A program made the position numbers and the translations under genes. The notes below the pieces were generated by a model. The model was given only the letters and a program-made list of their open reading frames with translations. It was not told where the DNA came from and made no database searches. DNA of 64,000 bases. Source: Amycolatopsis xylanica. GTDB lineage: Bacteria; Actinomycetota; Actinomycetes; Mycobacteriales; Pseudonocardiaceae. Numbering within the stretch: the first letter of the stretch is position 1; each line of letters begins with the position of its first letter. Of the stretch, positions 58,262-64,000 are shown piece after piece. The stretch lies in assembly GCF_900107045.1 (NCBI RefSeq), contig NZ_FNON01000005.1, positions 620,001 through 684,000 of the forward strand, in the 5' to 3' direction.

Positions 58262-58354
58262 AAGGTCAACGTGGCGTTGGTGCGTTCAGTCGACCTGAGG
58301 CGGCGGCGATCGCGGACCGAGCGGGGCTTGGGCCCTGCGACTTGGCGTACGCGG

Positions 58355-58399
58355 GTCGTGAGTGACGCGGCCGGTTCTAACCGGTCTGAACACTCACGA
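58355..58399. repeat. Family-A hairpin overlapping the EamA stop codon
   Basis: Outer stem GTCGTGAGTG / ACTCACGA, inner stem CCGGTT / AACCGG. The last residues of the EamA transporter (LVSVQTG and stop at 58377) are encoded by this repeat on the minus strand. Confidence 0.75.
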
Positions 58400-59300
58400 G
58401 GGGGTCGGGGCGGCGGCGCTTCAGGGTGAGGCGGCCGTGGGCGGCCAGGATGCCGAGGATGACCAGGAGCGCGCCGGCGGGCTGGTTCCAGGTCAGGGGC
58501 TCGTGGAGGATGGCGACGCCGAGCACGACGCCGACGACCGGGGTCAGGTAGGTGACGGCGGCGGCGTTCGTGGCGCCCCAGGCGACGATGATGCGGGCGT
58601 TCCAGATGTAGGCGACGCCCGTGCTGAGCATGCCGAGCGCGGCCATGCTGAGCACGACCGGCAGCGACAGGTGGACAGGCCCCGTGGCCACCAGCGGGCT
58701 GAGCGCGAGCATCATGAGCGTGCCGAGCGTGACCTGGCCGAAGGCGAGCACGGTCGGCTCGATGTGGCGCTTGCCGAGGAAGTGGCGCATGTACACGAAG
58801 GACGTGCCGTAGCAGGTCGCCGCGCCGAGGCAGGCGAGCTGGCCGAGCAGGTCCGCGGTGCCGAGACCGTTCCAGACGCCGACGATCGTGAGCACGCCCG
58901 CGAAACCGAAGCCGAGGCCGATCGTGGCGCCCCGGGTGAGGCGTTCCTGGCGCAGGATCACGCCGCCGATCAGGACGGTGAGCAGCGGCGTGGTCGCGTT
59001 GAAGATGCTGGCCAGTCCCGAGGAGATGCGGGTTTCGGCCCAGGCGAAGAGCTGGAACGGGATCACGCACATCAGCAGGCCCATGACGGCGAAATGTCCC
59101 CAGATGACCGGTTCGCGGGGCAGGCGCGGGCGCTGGATCACGACGATGAGGGCGAGCGCGAGCGCGCCGAACGCGAGGCGGGCGAGCGCGACCTGGCTGG
59201 GGGAGAGGCCGGTGAGGCCGACCTTGATGAAGAGGAAGCTCGCGCCCCACAGCGTCGCGAGCAGGCTGAATCGCAGCGCGATCCCGATGTTGCCGGTCAT
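58377..59300 (-). CDS. EamA/DMT-family transporter
   Basis: A 307-residue membrane protein with ten predicted helices in two EamA halves: residues ~8-140 (FSLLATLWGASFLFIKVGLT; GGVILRQERLTRG) and ~150-290 (GATCYGTSFVYMRHFLGKRH; GVVLGVAILHEPLTWNQPAG). It is a drug/metabolite exporter of unknown substrate. ATG 59300 is chosen; upstream in-frame starts give charged, atypical N-termini. The C-terminal tail RRRPDPLVSVQTG is encoded partly by a dispersed hairpin repeat, so the end of the protein may have been altered by repeat insertion. Confidence 0.9.
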   Translation of the reverse strand: MTGNIGIALRFSLLATLWGASFLFIKVGLTGLSPSQVALARLAFGALALALIVVIQRPRLPREPVIWGHFAVMGLLMCVIPFQLFAWAETRISSGLASIFNATTPLLTVLIGGVILRQERLTRGATIGLGFGFAGVLTIVGVWNGLGTADLLGQLACLGAATCYGTSFVYMRHFLGKRHIEPTVLAFGQVTLGTLMMLALSPLVATGPVHLSLPVVLSMAALGMLSTGVAYIWNARIIVAWGATNAAAVTYLTPVVGVVLGVAILHEPLTWNQPAGALLVILGILAAHGRLTLKRRRPDPLVSVQTG

Positions 59301-59418
59301 GGGGACAGTCAACGGGGCAAGGCACTTCCGATGCCAGCGGATTTCGGACAGGGGTGTCGAAGGTCTCCCCGGCGTGGCGTGCGGCGAGACGACCGTATAA
59401 CGACCTATACTGCGGGGC

Positions 59419-59748
59419 ATGACAGAGCAGAGGATGAGCGCGCCGATCACGTCCGCGGATGTGCTGGCGTGGCTGGAAAACGCCACGGAGGCGGTCCGGC
59501 GGGGTGAGCTGGACGCGGACTCGATCATCGGCTTGCTCGGCGAGTTCCGGCAGGCGTCGACGGCGTGCGCGAACGCGTCCGACTGGCTGCTGCTCGCCGC
59601 GCGCGAGGAGGGGGCGAGCCTGCGGCAGATCGCGCCCGTCTTCGGCAAGGGATACGTGCGGGCGCCTGCCGCGCGGCTGGAAAAACTGCACAGGCAGGTT
59701 CAGAATTCGGGCCAGTGGCTGGAAATTCTGCGCAGGCATGAGGGGTAG
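59419..59748 (+). CDS. Small conserved hypothetical protein
   Basis: A 109-residue helical protein with no membrane segment. The middle part SDWLLLAAREEGASLRQIAP then VFGKGYVRAPAARLEKLHRQ looks like a sigma-70 region-4/helix-turn-helix-like fold, and similar small proteins in actinomycetes carry the SLRQIAxxFG pattern, so weak DNA binding is possible. ATG 59419 has TATACT exactly 7 bases upstream, indicating leaderless transcription. It is divergent from the EamA gene. No function assigned. Confidence 0.68.
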   Translation: MTEQRMSAPITSADVLAWLENATEAVRRGELDADSIIGLLGEFRQASTACANASDWLLLAAREEGASLRQIAPVFGKGYVRAPAARLEKLHRQVQNSGQWLEILRRHEG

Positions 59749-59780
59749 CGACGATCGGACTCGGCCGATCGAGTGAGCGT

Positions 59781-59796
59781 CATGGTCTAGACCATG
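59781..59796. promoter_or_regulatory. DasR-type operator (dre-like palindrome)
   Basis: CATGGTCTAGACCATG is a perfect palindrome whose core TGGTCTAGACCA equals the dre consensus core bound by the GntR-family regulator DasR, which controls amino-sugar and chitin use in streptomycetes. It lies 52 bases before the start of the exported dioxygenase. Confidence 0.65.
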
Positions 59797-59847
59797 CGTC
59801 CGGCGGATCGTTTGTTTGGTCACAAACGACTACCGCCGGAGGCGACC

Positions 59848-60648
59848 GTGACCCACCACGACCACGAACCGGAAATCCACGATCGAGGCCTGGCCTTCGA
59901 CATGGCGACCATGCTCGACCGCAGGCGGGTGCTCGCGCTGTTCGGCGCGGCCGGGCTCGCGACCATCGCGGGCGGCGCCGCGCTCGCCGACGGCGGCACG
60001 ACGGCGAGCGCGGCCGAAACCGCCTGCGCGGGCAAGGTTCCCGAGGAGATCGTCGGCCCGTTCCCCTCGGACGGCACCAACGGCCCGAACATCCTCACCA
60101 AGACCGGGGTCGTCCGCAGCGACATCCGGTCCAGCTTCGGCGGGCTGAGCGGCACCGCGGCCGGCGTGCCGGTGCGGATGGAGCTGACCATGCTCAAGGC
60201 CGGCACCTGCGCGCCGCTGACCGGCGCGGCCGTCTACGTCTGGCAGTGCGACAAGGACGGCAAGTACTCGATGTACGCCTCGGGCGTGCTCAACCAGAAC
60301 TACCTGCGCGGCGTGCAGGCCGCGAGTTCCACCGGGCTCGTCACGTTCACGACGATCTTCCCCGGCGCGTATCCCGGCCGCTGGCCGCACATCCACTTCG
60401 AGGTCTACCGCACGGTCGCGGAGGCCACCGCCGCCGGCGACCCGATCGCCACCTCCCAGCTCGCCTTCCCCGCGGCCGAGTGCACGGCGGTCTACTCGAC
60501 GGCGCCGTACGCGTCGAGCCTGCCGATCTTCCGGCGCACCTCGCTGTCGCAGGACATGGTGTTCCGTGACGGCTACTCGAAGCAGATGCCGGTGCTGACC
60601 GGCAGTCCGTCGGCCGGGTACACCGCGAAGCTGTCGATCAGCATCTAG
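59848..60648 (+). CDS. Exported intradiol ring-cleavage dioxygenase
   Basis: A 266-residue protein of the protocatechuate/catechol dioxygenase fold. An N-terminal twin-arginine-like signal (DRRRVLALFGAAGLATIAGG, about residues 24-43) predicts folded export by Tat. The non-heme iron ligands are visible as Tyr in AAVYVWQCDKDGKY, a later Tyr (FPGAYPGRW) and the His pair in WPHIHFEVY. It would cleave catecholic aromatics between the hydroxyls outside the cell. GTG 59848 follows CGGAGGCGACC. The upstream dre-like site links it to amino-sugar sensing. No carbohydrate-binding module is present. Confidence 0.87.
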   Translation: MTHHDHEPEIHDRGLAFDMATMLDRRRVLALFGAAGLATIAGGAALADGGTTASAAETACAGKVPEEIVGPFPSDGTNGPNILTKTGVVRSDIRSSFGGLSGTAAGVPVRMELTMLKAGTCAPLTGAAVYVWQCDKDGKYSMYASGVLNQNYLRGVQAASSTGLVTFTTIFPGAYPGRWPHIHFEVYRTVAEATAAGDPIATSQLAFPAAECTAVYSTAPYASSLPIFRRTSLSQDMVFRDGYSKQMPVLTGSPSAGYTAKLSISI

Positions 60649-60666
60649 GCGCATAGGGTGCGTGGG

Positions 60667-61617
60667 GTGTCCACTCCCACGCACCCACTGCCTCGGGTCG
60701 GCCTCGGCCTGGCCGCGCTCGGCCGCCCTGCGTACATCAACCTCGGCCGGACCGACCAGCTCCCGCCCGGACGCGACATCGAGGCCATGAAGGGCGCGAC
60801 GCACGAGGTGCTCGACGCCGCTTATCAAGCCGGAGTCCGCTGGATCGACACGGCGCGGTCCTACGGGCTGGCCGAGGACTTCCTGGCCGAGTGGCTGACC
60901 GAGCGGCGCCCGGAAGACGTGACCGTGTCGAGCAAATGGGGCTACGCCTACGTCGGCGGGTGGCGGCTCGACGCCGAGGTGCACGAGGCGAAAGAGCATT
61001 CGCTCGACCGGTTCCGTGCACAGTGGACGGAAAGCCGCGAGCGGCTCGGCGGCGTGCTCGCGCTCTACCAAGTGCATTCGCTGACCGCGGACAGCCCGCT
61101 CTTCGGCGACCGGGCGCTGCTGGATGCGCTGGCGGCGCTGGCCGATGACGGCGTGCGTGTCGGTTTTTCCACGTCAGGGCCCGCGCAGGCCGACACGATC
61201 CGCCGCGCGTTCGAACTGACCGCGCAGGGACGGCCGGTGTTCACCTCCGTCCAATCCACCTGGAACCTGCTCGAACAATCGGCGGGCGACGCGCTCGCGG
61301 AAGCCGCCGAAGCCGGGAATTCCGTGCTGGTCAAGGAAACCCTCGCCAACGGCAGGCTCGTCGTCGAGCCGCCACCCGCCATCGCCGCGTTCGCGAGCGA
61401 GCGGAACGTCACGCCGGACGCGGTCGCCGTGGCGGCCGTGCTGGCGCAGCCGTGGGCGTCGACCGTGCTCGTCGGACCGGCGAGCACGGCCCAGCTCGCG
61501 TCGAATCTCGGCGGCGCCGGACTCGAGCTCGGCGCCGGGGATTTGGCGCTGCTGTGTGGTTTCCGTGAATCCGCCACGGACTATTGGGCGAGCCGATCCT
61601 CCCTGCGGTGGCACTGA
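60667..61617 (+). CDS. Aldo/keto reductase family protein
   Basis: A 316-residue TIM-barrel oxidoreductase. It has the typical GLGLAALGRPAYINLGR start, the catalytic Asp/Tyr pair in WIDTARSYGLAE, Lys in VSSKWGYAYVG and His in LYQVHSLTAD. The subfamily differs from the enzyme at 7667, with a longer N-terminal loop; such proteins are often annotated only as aldo/keto reductase. I chose GTG 60667, 7 bases after TAGGGT (leaderless), rather than GTG 60658, which is too close to that box. Substrate unknown. Confidence 0.85.
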   Translation: MSTPTHPLPRVGLGLAALGRPAYINLGRTDQLPPGRDIEAMKGATHEVLDAAYQAGVRWIDTARSYGLAEDFLAEWLTERRPEDVTVSSKWGYAYVGGWRLDAEVHEAKEHSLDRFRAQWTESRERLGGVLALYQVHSLTADSPLFGDRALLDALAALADDGVRVGFSTSGPAQADTIRRAFELTAQGRPVFTSVQSTWNLLEQSAGDALAEAAEAGNSVLVKETLANGRLVVEPPPAIAAFASERNVTPDAVAVAAVLAQPWASTVLVGPASTAQLASNLGGAGLELGAGDLALLCGFRESATDYWASRSSLRWH

Positions 61618-61640
61618 ATGACTCGACTAGTCTGCTCCGC

Positions 61641-62231
61641 ATGCCTCGTCGGGGAGCGGCCGTAGTCGCCGCGGTCGCGCTGCTGGGATTGTCGGGTTGC
61701 GCCGACCGGCCGAACGATCTCGACACCTACTACGACGACCCGACCACCTCGGTGAAACCGCCGTCGCCGTCCGCCACGCCCGTCCCGCCGCCGCCCAGGC
61801 CGTCGGCTTCGGCCAGTGTCGAACGGCCCGTGTTGCTGACCGCCGCGGACCTCGCGGAGGAGGGCGTCGAGCGCGCCTCCGTCGGACCGGCGAAGGGCTG
61901 CCTGGCCGAGTTGCCCGACAACGTGATCGGCGAAGCCGCGTGGTGGTATCCGACTGGCGCCTCGCTGAACCAGCGTGTGGTCTCGTTCCCGCCGAAGGGC
62001 GCCGGAGCCGCGCTCAAGGCGGTCAAATGCGACGGCCAGCAGCACACCATCCCCGCCCAGCCCGGTGTCGACGCCCAGCGGGTCTGGTGCACCGGACCGA
62101 CGTGCACGGTCCTGCTGGCGAAGGGCGCGACGCTGTCCGCCGTGCAGGTCACCGCGGGCTCGGCGGCGCGGGCGCTCGACGCGGCCAAGCGGCTCGCGCC
62201 GCTCGCGGCGGAGAAGCTCGATCAGGTGTAG
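61641..62231 (+). CDS. Lipoprotein of unknown function
   Basis: A 196-residue protein with a lipoprotein signal peptide (MPRRGAAVVAAVALLGLSGC; lipidated Cys at residue 20), a Pro/Ser/Thr-rich spacer (PPSPSATPVPPPPRPSASAS) and a globular domain with three further cysteines (AKGCLAELPD, VKCDGQQ and VWCTGPTC). It should be anchored to the outer face of the membrane. ATG 61641 has TAGTCT 7 bases upstream, again leaderless. It lies where M. tuberculosis has a lipoprotein between mpa and dop; orthology is a guess. Its end overlaps the convergent Nudix gene by 10 bases. Confidence 0.78.
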   Translation: MPRRGAAVVAAVALLGLSGCADRPNDLDTYYDDPTTSVKPPSPSATPVPPPPRPSASASVERPVLLTAADLAEEGVERASVGPAKGCLAELPDNVIGEAAWWYPTGASLNQRVVSFPPKGAGAALKAVKCDGQQHTIPAQPGVDAQRVWCTGPTCTVLLAKGATLSAVQVTAGSAARALDAAKRLAPLAAEKLDQV

Positions 62232-62734
62232 CGGCGGAACCACTCCCTGATGCCCTGGCGGCCGTCCGGGATGAACGGGCTGTCCGGATCGTCGACCCAG
62301 GCCCGCAGCTCATCGAGCGGCATCCAGCGGCCGTCGACGATCTCTTCCGGCTGGTGCACCACCGGCCCGTCCCAGCGCACTTCGAAGGCGAAGTTGTGGC
62401 AGCGGATCGTCCCGTCCTGGTAGACGTCGACGAACAGCGGGACCGGGCTTACTCCTGAGATGCCGAGTTCTTCGGCGAGTTCACGGGTCGCGCACTCGGC
62501 CGGGGTCTCACCGGCCGCGACCACGCCGCCCGCCCAGCAGTCCCACGTACCGGGATAGACATCCTTGTCAGGGGCTCGCAAATGGACGTAGACGGCGGTT
62601 CCATCGCCCGAACGGACCAGCACCACGCCCGAGGCGTGCCACAGGCCTTCGGCCCGCATCACCCTCCTGGGTGCGCTTCCGACCACTGCTCCAGCGGGGT
62701 CATAGAGGGCAACGAGTTCGTCACTGGCAGACAC
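62222..62734 (-). CDS. Nudix hydrolase
   Basis: A 170-residue Nudix-fold pyrophosphatase. The Nudix box is complete: GGVVAAGETPAECATRELAE followed by ELG, matching Gx5Ex7REUxEExGU. The preceding strand region (SGVVLVRSGDGTAVYVHLRA) and late EEIVDGRWMPLDELRAW motif recall the YfcD/isopentenyl-diphosphate-isomerase-like subgroup. Substrate unknown. GTG 62734 is chosen, with GATGAT 6 bases upstream; longer in-frame starts would run into the dop promoter. It is divergent from dop with 40 bases between starts. Confidence 0.87.
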   Translation of the reverse strand: MSASDELVALYDPAGAVVGSAPRRVMRAEGLWHASGVVLVRSGDGTAVYVHLRAPDKDVYPGTWDCWAGGVVAAGETPAECATRELAEELGISGVSPVPLFVDVYQDGTIRCHNFAFEVRWDGPVVHQPEEIVDGRWMPLDELRAWVDDPDSPFIPDGRQGIREWFRRYT

Positions 62735-62774
62735 GCGGCCATCATCGCAGTGGCTCAACCCGTAGGGTGTGTGC

Positions 62775-64000
62775 ATGCGGCGGATCATGGGAACCGAAGT
62801 CGAGTACGGCATCTCGGTGCCGGGCGACGCGACGGCGAACCCGGTGTTGACCTCGACTCAAGTGGTGCTGGCCTACGCGGCCGCGGCGGACATACCGCGG
62901 GCGAGGCGCGCACGGTGGGACTACGAGGTGGAGTCGCCACTGCGCGACGCGCGTGGCTTCGACCTGGCGGGCCCCGGCGGGCCGGGCCACGACCCCGACG
63001 TCGAGGACCTGGGCGCGGCGAACGTCATCCTCACCAACGGCGCGCGGCTCTACGTCGACCACGCGCACCCCGAGTACTCGGCGCCCGAGGTCACCAACGC
63101 GCGCGACGCGGTGATCTGGGACAAGGCGGGCGAGCGGGTGATGGAGCTGGCCGCGATGAAGGCGGCCACCGTGCCAGGCCAGCCCCAGCTGCAGCTCTAC
63201 AAGAACAACGTCGACGGCAAGGGCGCGAGCTACGGCACGCACGAGAACTACCTGATGGCGCGCTCGACCCCGTTCACGGCCGTGATCGCCGGGCTGACGC
63301 CGTTCTTCGTGTCGCGGCAGGTCGTCACCGGCTCCGGGCGCGTCGGCGTCGGCCCGCAGAGCGAGGAAGCGGGCTTCCAGCTCTCGCAGCGTTCGGACTA
63401 CATCGAGGTCGAGGTCGGCCTGGAGACGACGCTCAAGCGCGGCATCATCAACACGCGCGACGAGCCGCACGCGGACGCGGACAAATACCGCAGGCTGCAC
63501 GTCATCATCGGTGACGCGAACCTGTCGGAGTACTCGACGTACCTCAAGGTCGGCACGACCGCGCTGGTGCTCGACATGATCGAGTCGGGCATCCGGTTCG
63601 ACGACCTGAAGCTGGACGAGCCGGTGCGCGCGGTGCACCAGATCAGCCACGACCCGACGCTCAAGGTGAAGGTCGCGCTGGCCAACGGGCGCAAGTACAC
63701 CGGGCTGGACCTGCAGTTCGCCTACCACGAGATCGCCGCGGCGAACCTCGACCGTACCGGCGCCGACGAGGCGTCCAAAGAGGTCCTGCGGGTGTGGGGC
63801 GAGATCCTCGACGCGCTCGCCCGCGACCCGCAGGAGTGCGCGGACCGGCTGGACTGGCCCGCCAAGCTGCGGCTGCTGGAGGGCTACCGCGCCCGTGACC
63901 AGCTCGCCTGGGGCGCGCCGCGGCTGCGCCTGGTCGACCTGCAGTACTCGGACGTGCGCCTCGCCAAGGGCCTCTACAACCGCCTGGTGACCCGAGGGTC
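62775..64000 (+). CDS. dop: Depupylase/deamidase of Pup (partial, runs off the window)
   Basis: The first 408 codons of a protein usually ~500 residues long; no stop codon before base 64000. Dop deamidates the C-terminal Gln of Pup to Glu and removes Pup from substrates. It belongs to the carboxylate-amine/glutamine-synthetase-like superfamily. Diagnostic segments are RRIMGTEVEYGISVPGDATA, RWDYEVESPLRDARGFDL, LYVDHAHPEYSAPEV, and QLYKNNVDGKGASYGTHENY. ATG 62775 has TAGGGT 6 bases upstream, indicating a leaderless mRNA. Together with arc it shows a Pup-proteasome locus continuing to the right. Confidence 0.96.
   Translation, partial: MRRIMGTEVEYGISVPGDATANPVLTSTQVVLAYAAAADIPRARRARWDYEVESPLRDARGFDLAGPGGPGHDPDVEDLGAANVILTNGARLYVDHAHPEYSAPEVTNARDAVIWDKAGERVMELAAMKAATVPGQPQLQLYKNNVDGKGASYGTHENYLMARSTPFTAVIAGLTPFFVSRQVVTGSGRVGVGPQSEEAGFQLSQRSDYIEVEVGLETTLKRGIINTRDEPHADADKYRRLHVIIGDANLSEYSTYLKVGTTALVLDMIESGIRFDDLKLDEPVRAVHQISHDPTLKVKVALANGRKYTGLDLQFAYHEIAAANLDRTGADEASKEVLRVWGEILDALARDPQECADRLDWPAKLRLLEGYRARDQLAWGAPRLRLVDLQYSDVRLAKGLYNRLVTRG

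Larger units (their letters stand above)
57944..58376. other. Repeat-rich gap between arc and the EamA transporter
   Basis: A 433-base convergent gap filled by two perfect hairpins, two family-A hairpins and one family-B hairpin, each listed separately. No coding sequence is supported. Confidence 0.7.

Noticed and set aside
1..64000. tRNA, rRNA, integrase or transposase genes
   Set aside because: I saw no T-loop/acceptor patterns, rRNA segments or recombinase motifs, including at the island borders. A tRNAscan and IS search would be decisive.

Overview
The window is a contiguous piece of a high-GC actinobacterial chromosome. Gene content points to a Pseudonocardiaceae member, with Amycolatopsis my best guess: Pup-proteasome genes (arc/mpa and dop), a SigB/SigF-type sigma factor with an RsbW-like partner, bacterial NHEJ (Ku plus an ATP-dependent ligase), and DUF222/HNH and ANTAR proteins. 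The genus is inference. The order PAC2 - metH - hisE - hisG - membrane protein - RecB-like nuclease - trmI - arc/mpa - dop resembles, from memory, the Rv2125-Rv2112c segment of Mycobacterium tuberculosis. I see no rRNA, tRNA, CRISPR array, transposase or integrase.

Layout. (1) 51-5421: phosphoketolase, a pyruvate-oxidase-type TPP enzyme and a type II NADH dehydrogenase-like protein, all on the minus strand. (2) 5606-9790: stress and signalling genes (STAS, DUF4235/DUF3618/holin-like operon, SRPBCC, aldo/keto reductase, small membrane protein, PAS-ANTAR), several with SigB-like promoters of the form GTTT-N15/16-GGGTA. (3) 9829-11767: a DUF222-HNH endonuclease gene between two ~168-bp inverted repeats. 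(4) 11920-23749: carboxylate-amine ligase with a Ser/Thr kinase, GAF-ANTAR, STAS, a four-gene two-component/anti-sigma operon, MEDS kinase, CYTH-CHAD, and the rsbW-sigB pair. (5) 23875-26725: DNA ligase, Ku and small stress proteins. (6) 26789-30507: secreted sialidase divergent from two paralogous secreted cell-wall hydrolase candidates, with a symmetrical four-box operator between them. (7) 30589-40779: phosphotriesterase-like hydrolase, PAC2, metH, HAD hydrolase, an Ada-AlkA fusion, ogt, hisE, hisG and an AEC transporter. (8) 40776-49527: a five-gene accessory island, described below. (9) 49586-64000: ParA-like protein, thioesterase, RecB-like nuclease, site-2 protease, trmI, two membrane-anchored proteins, arc/mpa, EamA transporter, Tat-exported dioxygenase with a DasR-type site, aldo/keto reductase, lipoprotein, Nudix protein, and dop running off the end.

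The most interesting region is the island at 40776-49527. A stand-alone SEFIR (TIR-like) protein is divergent from an operon encoding a SEFIR-pseudokinase fusion, a Upf1/Dna2-like SF1 helicase with a ~330-residue N-terminal region, a 403-residue protein of unknown function with a possible winged helix, and a 615-residue protein with a possible Mrr-like nuclease motif. It interrupts an otherwise conserved housekeeping gene order and has the make-up of an anti-phage conflict system. The two SEFIR domains are clearly paralogous. The residue in the position of the TIR NADase glutamate is Glu in the stand-alone protein and Val in the fusion, which suggests an effector and an adaptor. This is inference and untested.

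The intergenic regions are rich in structure: two dispersed hairpin families, a 29-bp tandem repeat, perfect long hairpins, and at least ten genes whose likely -10 box lies 6-7 bases before the start codon, implying leaderless mRNAs.
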